Assembly: GCF_002356315.1 (NCBI RefSeq)
Contig: NZ_AP018164.1
Location: forward strand, 1-64,000
From: Mycobacterium shigaense
GTDB taxonomy: Bacteria > Actinomycetota > Actinomycetes > Mycobacteriales > Mycobacteriaceae
Length of the DNA stretch: 64,000 nucleotides
Direction of reading: 5' to 3'
Position numbers and translations under genes: made by a program. The notes under the pieces are model-generated. The model saw only the letters and a program-made list of their open reading frames with translations. It was not told the origin of the DNA and ran no database searches. Positions 12,359-22,552 of the stretch are shown one piece after another. Every line of letters starts with the position of its first letter. The stretch's first letter is position 1.

Positions 12359-12904
12359 TTAAGTCGTTTGGAACGACGAGCCGAGAAATCGTTCCACCAG
12401 CTCCCGCTCGGCCGCTCGGTCTTTCAGCGGCCAGGACCACAGCGACAGGAAGACCCGGATCAGCCATTGCGCGGCGAGGGGATCGTTGAGGCCCAGCATC
12501 TGCGCGGCGAAACCCAGCACCGCAGGCGACGTCGTGACCCATTGGCTGTCCGGTCCCAGATGCATCGTTCGCATGAGGTGCACCAGCGGATCCGCGTGCA
12601 TGCGATCGAGGGCGGCGAGCGTCGCGGCCACCACCCTCTCCCGGCCGCGGAGGCCTTCGATCGCGTCGTGCACGGAGTCGACGATGCGATTGGCGTGCAG
12701 GACGACGATCGCGTCGCGGATCGCGGCTTTGCCGCCGGCGTGCCGGTAAATGGTGGCCGGGGAGCAATGCACCTCCGCGGCCAGGGCCTCGATCGTGAGG
12801 CCGTCATAGCCGACGCGCGAGATGATGTCGGCGGCCGCGGCATAGATGCGCTCGGCGGCCGCGCCGTGGCGATCCCGCCCCACCAACCAATCGTTTTGGG
12901 TCAT
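12359..12904 (-). CDS. TetR-family transcriptional regulator
   Basis: The 181-residue protein has an N-terminal TetR helix-turn-helix (about residues 18-62): ERIYAAAADIISRVGYDGLT, then LAAEVHCSPATIYRHAGGK. The C-terminal helical domain is the ligand and dimer part. It is divergent from the P450 gene across a 192-bp gap that contains an inverted repeat. In M. tuberculosis the CYP144 gene Rv1777 likewise lies divergent from a TetR gene (Rv1776c). The likely role is control of the P450 and of itself; this is inferred. Confidence 0.87.
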   Translation of the reverse strand: MTQNDWLVGRDRHGAAAERIYAAAADIISRVGYDGLTIEALAAEVHCSPATIYRHAGGKAAIRDAIVVLHANRIVDSVHDAIEGLRGRERVVAATLAALDRMHADPLVHLMRTMHLGPDSQWVTTSPAVLGFAAQMLGLNDPLAAQWLIRVFLSLWSWPLKDRAAERELVERFLGSSFQTT

Positions 12905-12952
12905 GCGATCACCCTCCTGGCAGTGGCGCGCAGAAAGACAGACTCCTCATCG

Positions 12953-12978
12953 TGAGAACTCTGAGCCAATTCTTCTCA
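12953..12978. promoter_or_regulatory. Candidate TetR operator (inverted repeat)
   Basis: TGAGAA at 12953 and TTCTCA at 12973 form a 6-bp inverted repeat with a 14-bp spacer, 49 bp upstream of the TetR start and in the shared TetR/P450 promoter region. A further TGAGAA half-site occurs at about 13011. Size and place suit a TetR dimer site. The assignment is by eye. Confidence 0.35.
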
Positions 12979-13096
12979 GCCTAATCGCAGCCAGCGCAGC
13001 GCCGGTGAGAACGGCCGCCCCTGGCGTCCGGTCCACCGCTTATCAACTTCGCTGCGGCGTATTGACGCTGCAAGGGGCCGGATTCAGCCTGGACAC

Positions 13097-14311
13097 ATGA
13101 CGGTCCTGGATGAACCGATGCACTTCTTCGGCGTCGAGGCGTTGCAGGATCCCTATCCGCTCTACGACCGCATGCGCGCCCAGGCGCCCGTGCATCGCAT
13201 CGGCGATTCGGAGTTCTACGCCGTCTGCGGGTGGGACGCGGTGATCGACGCCGTCAACCGCGTCGAGGACTTCTCCTCCAACCTCACCGCGACGATCGTC
13301 TTCGGGGAGGACGGCACGGTGACGCCCTTCGACATGGGCGGGTCCGGCAGCGCCGCGCATGTCCTGGCCACCGCAGACGACCCCACGCACGCGCGGCACC
13401 GCAAGCTTCTGCTGCCGCACCTGTCCGCCAGGCGGGTGCGCATCATCGAACAATTCGCCGACGAGACCGCCGACCGGCTGTGGGACGAGAACCTGCGCGG
13501 CGGGCGTATCGAGTGGATGAGCGCCATGGCGAATCGGCTCCCCATGACGGTCGTCGCCCGCCTGCTGGGCCTGCCCGACGGCGACGTGGACGACCTCATC
13601 CGGCTCGGTTTCGCCACCACCACGCTGCTCGACGGGGTCGTCACCAAGGCGCAGCTCGAGACCGCCACGGCCGGGGTCTGGGAGCTGACCGCCTACATCG
13701 TGGAGCACGTCGAAAAGGCCGCCGGCACAGGCGAACCGGGCCTGATCGCCGACCTAGCCACCCGCTGCGCCTCCGGGGAGCTGAGCCAGGTCGAGGCGCT
13801 CGGAATGATGATGACCCTGTTCAGCGCGGCCGGCGAATCGACCGCCTCCCTGCTGGGCAGCGCGGCGTGGATCCTCGCCACTCGCCCCGACATCCAACGA
13901 CAGGTCCGGGAGAGCCCAGAGTTGTTGGGCGCCTTCATCGAAGAGACGCTGCGCTTCGAACCGCCGTTTCGCGGGCACTACCGGCACGTGTGGCGCGACA
14001 CCACGCTCGACGGCGTCGACGTGCCCGCCGACGCGCATCTGCTGCTGTTGTGGGGCGCGGCTAACCGCGACCCCGCGCATTTCGAGGAGCCCAACGCATT
14101 CCGTCTCGACCGCAGCGGCGGCAAGGGTCACGTGACGTTCGGCAAGGGCGTGCACTTCTGTGTCGGTGCTGCGCTGGCGCGGTTGGAGGCCCAGATCGTG
14201 CTGCGCAAGCTGCTGGACCGAACCAGTTGGATCGAGGCGGGCGACGTTGGGCAGTGGCTGCCCAGCATCCTGGTCCGGCGGCTGGATCGGCTGGAGCTGA
14301 CCATCGGGTAA
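13097..14311 (+). CDS. cyp144: Cytochrome P450, CYP144-like
   Basis: This is a soluble heme monooxygenase of 404 residues. It has the I-helix oxygen-activation motif AGEST (in LFSAAGESTASLLG), the ExxR motif EETLRFEPPF, and the heme-binding loop FGKGVHFCVGAALARLEA with axial Cys355. Many segments match the M. tuberculosis CYP144A1 (Rv1777) from memory, for example RPDIQ, LLGAFIEETLR, GHYRHV and LLLWGAANRDPA. CYP144A1 is known in a 434-residue form and a shorter 404-residue form; this gene encodes only the short form. The physiological substrate is unknown. The divergent TetR gene is probably its regulator. Confidence 0.92.
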   Translation: MTVLDEPMHFFGVEALQDPYPLYDRMRAQAPVHRIGDSEFYAVCGWDAVIDAVNRVEDFSSNLTATIVFGEDGTVTPFDMGGSGSAAHVLATADDPTHARHRKLLLPHLSARRVRIIEQFADETADRLWDENLRGGRIEWMSAMANRLPMTVVARLLGLPDGDVDDLIRLGFATTTLLDGVVTKAQLETATAGVWELTAYIVEHVEKAAGTGEPGLIADLATRCASGELSQVEALGMMMTLFSAAGESTASLLGSAAWILATRPDIQRQVRESPELLGAFIEETLRFEPPFRGHYRHVWRDTTLDGVDVPADAHLLLLWGAANRDPAHFEEPNAFRLDRSGGKGHVTFGKGVHFCVGAALARLEAQIVLRKLLDRTSWIEAGDVGQWLPSILVRRLDRLELTIG

Positions 14312-14330
14312 ACCGTTGTGGCGCAGCGCC

Positions 14331-14756
14331 TTATGGGCGCGGCTGGACGTCGACGCTGGGCGGGCGCGGCGACGGCTCCGGGTGCTTCGAGCGCCGAACG
14401 ATGCTGAATGCGACGGCGCCGGCCGCCAACACCGTCACGGCGGCGCCGGCCAAGACCCACGGGCGCGGGCGACGCCGGCGGGATCGACGGGCGTCCTGGA
14501 ATGCCTGCGGCAGGCCTGCGACGACTTCCTGCGCGGCGGCCAGTTCCTGGCCGATCGTCTCCTGGGCCGCGGCGATCTCCCGGGCCAGCTGGCCGCGCTC
14601 GTAGCGGTCACGCAGCTGTGCGGCGGTCGACCGCGCGGAGTTGACCCCGAGCTCGACGACGCCACGCGTCACATCCACCGGTCCCACCGTCGAGTAGGTC
14701 AACCCTCGGGCCAGTCGCTCCCGGGGTGTCAGCCGGGATTCCGCCTTCGCGCTCAT
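14331..14756 (-). CDS. DUF3618 membrane protein (Rv0008c-like)
   Basis: The 141-residue protein begins MSAKAESRLTPRERLARG, with GAAGGAAGG upstream deciding the start. It has a charged helical N-terminal half with the DUF3618-type segment VDVTRGVVELGVNSARST, then a coiled region LRDRYERGQLAREIAAAQET, and one membrane helix near the C-terminus (WVLAGAAVTVLAAGAVAF). It ends with a short Pro-rich cytoplasmic tail. It is divergent from ppiA, as Rv0008c is from Rv0009. The function is not known. Confidence 0.8.
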   Translation of the reverse strand: MSAKAESRLTPRERLARGLTYSTVGPVDVTRGVVELGVNSARSTAAQLRDRYERGQLAREIAAAQETIGQELAAAQEVVAGLPQAFQDARRSRRRRPRPWVLAGAAVTVLAAGAVAFSIVRRSKHPEPSPRPPSVDVQPRP

Positions 14757-14862
14757 CTGCCGCCTTCCTTCGCCGAGTGTGGACTTACAGACTGCCACCC
14801 GAACAGCGTTTTCGGCAGCGGGCACCGGTCGGCGACACCCGGTGTGGGCACGCCCACGGCTA

Positions 14863-15411
14863 ATGGCAGACTGTGATTCCGTGACTAACAGCCCCTTTCA
14901 GACCGCCACTGCCACGCTGCACACCAACCGCGGCGACATCAAGGTCGCTCTGTTCGGAAACCACGCGCCCAAGACCGTCGCCAACTTCGTCGGCCTGGCG
15001 CAGGGCACCAAGGAGTACTCGACGCAGAACGCCTCGGGCGGTCCCTCGGGCCCGTTCTACGACGGCGCGGTCTTTCACCGGGTGATCCAGGGCTTCATGA
15101 TCCAGGGCGGCGACCCGACCGGCACCGGCCGCGGCGGGCCCGGCTACAAGTTCGCCGACGAGTTCCACCCCGAGCTGCAGTTCGACAAGCCCTATCTGCT
15201 GGCGATGGCCAACGCCGGGCCGGGCACCAATGGTTCGCAGTTCTTCATCACCGTCGGCCAGACGCCGCACCTGAACCGGCGCCACACGATCTTCGGCGAG
15301 GTCACCGACCCCGAGTCGCAGCAGGTCGTCGACGCGATCTCGACCACGGCCACCGACGGCAACGACCGGCCCACCGAACCGGTCGTCATCGAGTCGATCA
15401 CGATTTCCTAG
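14863..15411 (+). CDS. ppiA: Peptidyl-prolyl cis-trans isomerase A (cyclophilin)
   Basis: This cytosolic cyclophilin catalyses proline isomerisation during protein folding. The 182-residue product has the cyclophilin core: KTVANFVGLAQGT, VFHRVIQGFMIQGGDPTGTG (catalytic Arg in FHRV), ANAGPGTNGSQFFIT and HTIFGEV. ATG at 14863 gives MADCDSVTNSP, the accepted mycobacterial N-terminus; GTG at 14881 is a possible alternative. It is convergent with the PH-like gene. Confidence 0.95.
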   Translation: MADCDSVTNSPFQTATATLHTNRGDIKVALFGNHAPKTVANFVGLAQGTKEYSTQNASGGPSGPFYDGAVFHRVIQGFMIQGGDPTGTGRGGPGYKFADEFHPELQFDKPYLLAMANAGPGTNGSQFFITVGQTPHLNRRHTIFGEVTDPESQQVVDAISTTATDGNDRPTEPVVIESITIS

Positions 15412-15420
15412 GCCGCCTCC

Positions 15421-15437
15421 TAGGCCGCGGCGGCCTA
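15421..15437. terminator. Possible bidirectional terminator between ppiA and the PH-like gene
   Basis: TAGGCCGC (15421-15428) and GCGGCCTA (15430-15437) form a perfect 8-bp inverted repeat in the 23-bp gap between two convergent genes. The minus-strand stop codon lies inside it. There is no T run, which is common for mycobacterial hairpins, so termination activity is uncertain. Confidence 0.4.
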
Positions 15438-15866
15438 ACCGGGACCCGATTGCCCGCCGGCGTAGCCGGCATCGGTCAGCGCATCGAGAACGTGCAACGG
15501 GTTGGTGCCGAGGTCCCAGCGCGAGAACAGCACCAACTCTCCGTCGGTCGCATCGATCTCGAGCAACCGAACCGTGCGCCCGTAACGGCGGAACTCGGCG
15601 ATCCGAATGATCTTGATATCGGGGGGTCGGAATACCTGCGTTCGGAACCACCCTCGGATCGCCAGCCCGGCGGGCGTAATTGCCAGTCTCGGGCGCGCGC
15701 GCCAGCTGCCGCCCGCAAACACGAGCAGACCCGCCGCGGCAATGCCGGTCAGCACGCGCCCGGGCGCGTCTGTGACCACAGTCACACTGGCGATAGCCAT
15801 CAAAACGCCGGCAACCCCACAACCAGCGATTCCGCCCGCGTGTGGCTCCCACTGTGTTTGCTGCAT
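15435..15866 (-). CDS. PH-like membrane protein (Rv0010c-like)
   Basis: The 143-residue protein starts MQQTQWEPHAGGIAG. It has two adjacent predicted membrane helices (about residues 10-30 and 36-52) followed by a small bacterial PH-like domain (RLAITPAGLAIRGWF to LFSRWDLGTNPLHVLDAL). This is the layout of Rv0010c, which lies between ppiA and crgA in M. tuberculosis. The function is unknown. Its upstream region contains DnaA-box-like sequences. Confidence 0.8.
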   Translation of the reverse strand: MQQTQWEPHAGGIAGCGVAGVLMAIASVTVVTDAPGRVLTGIAAAGLLVFAGGSWRARPRLAITPAGLAIRGWFRTQVFRPPDIKIIRIAEFRRYGRTVRLLEIDATDGELVLFSRWDLGTNPLHVLDALTDAGYAGGQSGPG

Positions 15867-15901
15867 CGGCTACCTAGGCCCTCCCACCACCGGGTATGCG
15901 G

Positions 15902-15933
15902 TTATCCACAAGCGCTATGCACAGTGGGGATAA
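15902..15933. promoter_or_regulatory. Pair of DnaA-box-like sequences upstream of the PH-like gene
   Basis: A perfect TTATCCACA lies at 15902-15910 and an inverted TTATCCCCA at 15925-15933, with 14 bases between them. They are 36-67 bases upstream of the PH-like gene start, about 14 kb from oriC. Spacing and orientation suggest a DnaA binding site rather than chance, but this has not been tested. Confidence 0.45.
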
Positions 15934-15990
15934 ATCACATGCGTGTGATTGGGTACACAAGAGGTTGCTGGCGTAGCGACAAATCAACCC

Positions 15991-16008
15991 CAAGATGAAT
16001 TCATCTTG
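15991..16008. repeat. Perfect 18-bp palindrome downstream of crgA
   Basis: CAAGATGAATTCATCTTG is a perfect palindrome that ends 13 bases before the crgA stop codon side (crgA is on the minus strand and ends at 16022). It could be a 9-bp-stem hairpin ending crgA transcripts or a dimeric operator. No T run follows on the minus strand. Confidence 0.55.
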
Positions 16009-16021
16009 TCGACTCGCCCGC

Positions 16022-16303
16022 TCAGTGCCAGCGCATCGTGAGCAACAAGCCGGTGATCATGAAGGCGAACGCGATCGCGTAGTTCCACGGGCCCAGTTGC
16101 GCCATCCAGTTCAGCGCGGTCGGAGCCTGGCTGCCGACGGCGGCCAATTGGAACACCATCAACCACACCAGGCCGATCAGCATGAGTCCGACGAACAGGC
16201 AAACGAACCACACGCTCGACGGCCCGACCTTCACCTTCACCGGCGTGCGGCTGACCGCGCTGACGGTGAAGTCGTTCTTCTTGCGGACCTTGGACTTGGG
16301 CAT
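16022..16303 (-). CDS. crgA: Cell division protein CrgA
   Basis: CrgA is a small integral membrane protein that interacts with FtsZ, FtsQ, FtsI and PBPs at the septum in mycobacteria. The 93-residue product has a basic N-terminus ([12 protein letters not shown]), then two membrane helices, near residues 31-53 ([20 protein letters not shown]) and 70-90 ([20 protein letters not shown]), the UPF0233 family layout. Length equals that of the M. tuberculosis protein. It lies beside the pknA/B, rodA and pbpA division block. Confidence 0.95.
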   Translation of the reverse strand: MPKSKVRKKNDFTVSAVSRTPVKVKVGPSSVWFVCLFVGLMLIGLVWLMVFQLAAVGSQAPTALNWMAQLGPWNYAIAFAFMITGLLLTMRWH

Positions 16304-16425
16304 GATTACCTCGGGCTCACCTCAACAACGGGCAGGGCGGGGTGCAACGATAACGACAGTGCTGCACGCGCAGCTTGGCTACGAGACTAACGCACCTGAC
16401 AGCCTCCCCAGGAAACGGAGAGTCG

Positions 16426-17169
16426 ATGAGTGACGTGCGCCGCTCGCCCTGGCGGTTCGGTGTGCCGCTGGTGTGCCTGATGGCGGGGCTGCTGTTGGCC
16501 GCCACCCACGGGGTGTCCGGGGGTGCCGAGATCCGGCGCAGCGACGCACCGCGTCTGGTCGATCTGGTTCGGGACGCGCAGTCGTCGGTCGATCGCCTCA
16601 AGGCGCAACGCGACGAACTGGCCGCCAAGATCGATTCGACGCACCTGCGCTCGTCCGACGCCGCGCTGGCGGCCATGCTGCGCCGCGCAGCGGAGCTGGC
16701 CGGCGAGGCGGGTATGGATGCGGTCCATGGGCCCGGCCTGGTGGTGACGCTCGACGACGCCAAACGCGACGCCAACGGACGCTTCCCGCGCGACGCCTCC
16801 CCCGACGACCTGGTGGTGCACCAGCAAGACATCGAGGCCGTCCTGAACGCGTTGTGGAGCGCCGGGGCCGAAGGAATCCAGATGCAGGACCAGCGGATCA
16901 TTGCGACGTCGGTGCCGCGCTGTGTGGGTAACACGCTGTTGCTCAACGGGCGGACCTACAGCCCGCCGTACACGATCACCGCGATCGGCAATGCCGCGGC
17001 GATGCAGGCCGCCCTGTCCGCGGCTCCGCTGGTGGTCCTGTACAAGCAGTACGTGGTCCGCTTCGGCCTCGGCTACGGCGAAGAGGCCAAGCCCGACGTG
17101 CGCATCGCCGGGCACAGCGAACCCGTCCGCTTGCATTTCGCCGAGCCGATCGGGCCCGTGAGTTACTGA
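16426..17169 (+). CDS. DUF881 membrane-anchored protein (Rv0012-like)
   Basis: The 247-residue protein starts at ATG 16426 (MSDVRRSPWRFG), preceded by GGAGAG; a TTG at 16375 would add 17 residues and is less likely. It has a signal-anchor helix at about residues 12-32, then a coiled coil (VRDAQSSVDRLKAQRDELAA). The DUF881 domain follows, with GPGLVVTLDDAKRD, VHQQDIEAVLNALWSAGAE and QDQRI. Homologues sit next to division and cell-wall genes. The biochemical function is unknown. Confidence 0.87.
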   Translation: MSDVRRSPWRFGVPLVCLMAGLLLAATHGVSGGAEIRRSDAPRLVDLVRDAQSSVDRLKAQRDELAAKIDSTHLRSSDAALAAMLRRAAELAGEAGMDAVHGPGLVVTLDDAKRDANGRFPRDASPDDLVVHQQDIEAVLNALWSAGAEGIQMQDQRIIATSVPRCVGNTLLLNGRTYSPPYTITAIGNAAAMQAALSAAPLVVLYKQYVVRFGLGYGEEAKPDVRIAGHSEPVRLHFAEPIGPVSY

Positions 17170-17201
17170 TCCGGGGCCCGGCGCCGGCCGGGCGGTAACC
17201 T

Positions 17202-17903
17202 ATGACGATGCGGATCCTGGTTGTCGACAACTACGACAGCTTCGTGTTCAACCTCGTGCAGTACCTGGGACAGCTCGGGGTCGAGGCCGAGGTGTGGCGC
17301 AACGACGACGCCCGGCTGTCCGACTCTGCTGACGAGCACGCCGCCGCCGCGCAGTTCGACGGCGTACTGCTCAGCCCCGGCCCGGGCACCCCGGAACGCG
17401 CGGGCGCGTCGATCCCCCTCGTGCACGCGTGCGCCGCCGCACGCACCCCGCTGCTTGGCGTATGCCTGGGCCACCAGGCCATCGGCGTGGCTTTCGGAGC
17501 GTCCGTCGACCGCGCGCCCGAGTTGCTGCATGGCAAAACCAGCAGCGTTATACACACGAATGTCGGTGTGCTGCAAGGACTTCCGGACCCTTTCACGGCG
17601 ACGCGGTATCATTCGCTGACCATCCTGCCGGAGTCGCTGCCGGCGGCGCTGGAGGTCACGGCCCACACCCGCAGTGGGGTGATCATGGGCGTGCGCCACA
17701 CGGAGTTGCCGATCCACGGTGTGCAGTTCCACCCGGAATCGATCCTGACCGAGGGCGGCCACCGGATGCTGGGGAACTGGCTGACGTACTGCGGCTGGTC
17801 GCGCGACGACACCCTGGTGCGCCGCCTGGAGAACGAGGTGCGGGCCGCGGTTCGGCCGCACCTGCCTGCCGATCCCGCCGCTACTGACCGAACCTCAGCG
17901 TGA
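17202..17903 (+). CDS. trpG: Glutamine amidotransferase, anthranilate/aminodeoxychorismate synthase component II
   Basis: This class I glutamine amidotransferase hydrolyses glutamine to supply ammonia for anthranilate (TrpE) or aminodeoxychorismate (PabB) synthesis. The 233-residue product has the nucleophile segment GVCLGHQAIG and the His-Glu pair in FHPESILTEGG, with VDNYDSFVFNLVQY at the N-terminus. The M. tuberculosis equivalent Rv0013 is annotated trpG but could serve folate synthesis. No trp or pab partner is nearby, so the pathway is unresolved. The last 23 bases overlap the 3' end of the convergent pknB. Confidence 0.92.
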   Translation: MTMRILVVDNYDSFVFNLVQYLGQLGVEAEVWRNDDARLSDSADEHAAAAQFDGVLLSPGPGTPERAGASIPLVHACAAARTPLLGVCLGHQAIGVAFGASVDRAPELLHGKTSSVIHTNVGVLQGLPDPFTATRYHSLTILPESLPAALEVTAHTRSGVIMGVRHTELPIHGVQFHPESILTEGGHRMLGNWLTYCGWSRDDTLVRRLENEVRAAVRPHLPADPAATDRTSA

Positions 17904-19748
17904 TGACGCCGTCGCGGTTGACCCCGGCGCCGGCCGGCGGGTTCTGATACACCACGCGGTGGCTCTGGGAACCGCCCGCATCGACGTCGGCCCCCTTGTC
18001 GAGCACCCCGGTCCAGCCCAAGGCGCGTAGCCGCGGCTCGGCGTCGGTCCAGAACTGACCGCTCAGGTCGGGCATCACGAACTGATTGCCCTTCGACACC
18101 TGCAACTCGATGATCGAATCGACCGGAACCGTCTGGCCCTTGGGCGGATTGGTTCCGATGACCTCGCCGGCCGGGCGGGTGCTGTCCACCTGCGTCTGGG
18201 TGACCTTGGTGAAGTCCCAGACGGTGAGGTTCTTCTGGGCGAGGTCGACGGTCTGCCCGGCCACGTCCGGGATCTGCTTGGTCTCCGGTCCGGAACCGAC
18301 GATCACAGTGATCACGTTGGTGATCGCGGAGGTCTGGTTGGCCGGCGGATTGGTCCCGATCACCTTGCCCAGCAGCTCCGGCGTCGACGGCGAGTTCGCC
18401 TGCTTGAACTTGCTGAATCCCGCCGCTTTCAGCTTGGTGACGGCGTCGGAGTAGCTCAGCGACGACACGTCGGGCACCTCGCGTTGCTCTGGGCCGGTGG
18501 ACACGTTGATGGTGATCTCGTCGCCCGCACCCACTGACGCATTGGCGCCGGGGTCGGTGCTGATGACGTGGTCGGGCGGAATCGACGAGTCGGGCTTCTG
18601 TAGGGTGCGGGTCTTGAAGCCACGGTTTTGCAGCGCGGCGATGGCGTCGGCCGACACCTGCCCGCGCATGTCGGGGACCTGGACGTCGCGGGTGCTGCCG
18701 CCGAAGGTGTTGAACGCGATGACCACGACGATCGTCAGGACCGCGAGCACCGCGACCGCGACCACCCAGCGGCCGACCGAACCGGCGGGATCGCGGTCAC
18801 CGTTGTCGAGATTGTGGCGGGGCGGCGCCTCCGTGCGCGGCGGGCCGCCGGGACCGGCCGCCAGCAGCGAGGTCCGTTCGGCGTCGGTGAACACCTTGGG
18901 CGCCTCGGGCGGCTCGCCGTTGTGCACCCGCACCAGATCGGCCCGCATCTCGGCGGCGGTCTGGTAGCGGTTGTCTGGGTTCTTGGCCAAGGCTTTCAGG
19001 ACGACGGCGTCCAAGTCCGCGGATATGCCCGCGTGCCGCTTCGACGGCGGGACCGGGTCCTCACGCACATGCTGGTAGGCGACCGCGACGGGCGAGTCCC
19101 CAACGAAAGGGGGCTCCCCCGTAAGGATTTCGTAGAGCACACAGCCCAGCGAGTAGACATCGGATCGGGCGTCCACGGTTTCGCCGCGGGCCTGTTCGGG
19201 CGAGAGGTACTGGGCGGTCCCGATCACGGCCGCGGTCTGGGTGACGCTGTTGCCGCTGTCGGCGATCGCGCGCGCAATGCCGAAGTCCATCACCTTGACC
19301 GCGTTGGTCGTGCTGATCATGATGTTCGCCGGCTTGACGTCGCGGTGGATGATGCCGTTGCGGTGGCTGAAGTTCAGCGCCTGGCACGCGTCGGCGATGA
19401 TTTCGATGGCCCGGCGCGGCGGCAGCGGACCGTCGTTGTGCACGATGTCGCGGAGGGTGACGCCGTCGACGTACTCCATGACGATGTAGGGCAGCGGGCC
19501 GCTGGGCGTCTCGGCCTCACCGGTGTCGTACACCGCGACGATCGACGGGTGATTCAGCGCGGCGGCGTTCTGCGCCTCGCGGCGGAAACGCAGATAGAAG
19601 CTGGGATCGCGGGCCAGGTCGGCGCGTAGCACCTTGACCGCCACGTCGCGGTGCAAGCGGACGTCGCGAGCCAGGTGAACCTCGGACATGCCCCCGAAAC
19701 CGAGGATGTCGCCGAGTTCGTAGCGATCGGACAGGTGTTGCGGGGTGG

Positions 19749-19752
<4 letters not shown>
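17881..19752 (-). CDS. pknB: Serine/threonine protein kinase PknB
   Basis: PknB is an essential receptor-like kinase sensing cell-wall fragments and controlling peptidoglycan synthesis and division. The 623-residue product has an intracellular kinase domain (residues 1 to about 280) with glycine loop GFGGMSEV, catalytic Lys in [24 protein letters not shown] and activation-loop TQTAA. A juxtamembrane linker follows, then one membrane helix ([18 protein letters not shown], about 335-355). Four extracellular PASTA repeats bearing motifs such as [12 protein letters not shown] make up the rest. Its ATG overlaps the pknA stop (ATGA). It is the last gene of the operon. Confidence 0.98.
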
Positions 19753-21070
<1,318 letters not shown>

Positions 21071-21074
<4 letters not shown>

Positions 21075-22552
21075 GGGCCCCCCTGCAGTGCGGCTTCGAT
21101 GACGGCGCGCCCGATCGGTGCGGCCAGCGCGCCGCCGGTCGCCGACAGCCGATCGGCACCGTTCTCCACTAGCACCGCCACGGCGACTTTCGGCGATTGT
21201 GCGGGCGCGAAGGCGATGTACCACGCGTGCGGCGGCGTGTTGCGCGGGTCCGTTCCATGCTCCGCAGTACCGGTCTTGGATGCGATCTGCACGCCGGGAA
21301 TGGCCCCTTTCTGCTGCGCGTCCTTCTCGGCGCCGATCATCAGCTCTGTTAGCTTAGCGGCGACCTGCGGCGAGACAGCGCGGCGCTGCTGGTAGGGCGT
21401 GGTGGTGCTGATGACGGCCAGGTCTGGCCCCCGGAGGCTGTCGATCAAGTAGGGCTGCATCGTTACCCCGCCGTTTGCGATGGTAGCCGCGATCTCAGCG
21501 TTTTCCAGCGGCGTGAGGGCGACATCCTTCTGCCCGATGCTCGACATGCCCAGCGCGGCGGCGTCCGGGATTGGGCCCACGGTCGATTCGGAGACCTGTA
21601 GGGGGATGACGCTCGGGTTGCTGTCCAAGCCGAACGAGTGCGCCATGCTGCGCAGCGCGTCGGCGCCGGTGAGAAGGCCCAGCTGGACGAAGGCGGTATT
21701 GCAGGACAGGGCGAAGGCCTGGCTCAGCGACACCGTCGCCTCGCTGCCGCCGCAGGGCGTGCCGCCGTAGTTCTCCAGGGTCGCCGTGCTGCCCGGCAGC
21801 GGAATGCTGGGGGACGCCGTCAACTGCTCGGTATCGGTGGCACCGGCCTGCAACGCCGCCGCGGTGGTGATCACCTTGAACGTGGAGCCCGGTGGATAGG
21901 TCTCCGAGATGGCCCGGTTGACCAGCGGGTTGTTGGGGTCGTCGCGGAGCCGCTGCCAGGCCTGCGCCTGCACCTCCGGATCGTGCGACGCCAGCAGGTT
22001 CGGGTCGTAGGAGGGCGAGGACACCATGGCCAAAATCTTGCCGGTGGACGGATCCAGGGCGACGACGGCTCCCTTGCACGGCGGGCCACCGCAGCCCTGC
22101 TGCATCGCGTCCCAGCTGGCCTGTTGAACTCGCGGGTTGATCGTGGTGTCGACATTGCCGCCCCGCGGATCGCGGCCCGTGAAGAAGTCGGCCAGCCGGC
22201 GCCCGAACAGCCGCTCATCGGAGCCGTTCAGCACCGGATCCTCGGCACGCTCCAGGCCTGAGCTGGAATAGCGCAGTGAATAGAAGCCGGTGAGCGGGGC
22301 GTAGACCGTGGGCTTGGGATAAACCCGCAGGAACCGGTAGCGGCTGTCGGTGGCGACCGAGTAGGCCAGCAGCTGGCCGCCGGCGATGATCTGCCCGCGC
22401 TGGCGGGAGTAGTCGTCGAGCAACACCCGCTGGTTGCGCGGATCCGAACGCAGGCTGTCGGCGGCGAAGACCTGGGTCATCGTGGCATTGAGCAGCAGCA
22501 GCACGATCAACGCCATCACGGTCATGGAGATCCGGCGTAGGGACGTGTTCAT
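21071..22552 (-). CDS. pbpA: Penicillin-binding protein PbpA (class B transpeptidase)
   Basis: PbpA is a peptidoglycan transpeptidase needed for septation. The 493-residue product has an N-terminal membrane anchor ([20 protein letters not shown]) and a dimerisation/pedestal domain. The transpeptidase domain has the active-site Ser in [11 protein letters not shown] (SxxK), SCNTAF (SxN) and KTGTAEHG (KTG). Starts and stops overlap rodA upstream and pknA downstream by 4 bp each, so translation is coupled. Pairing with the SEDS protein RodA is the usual arrangement. Confidence 0.97.
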
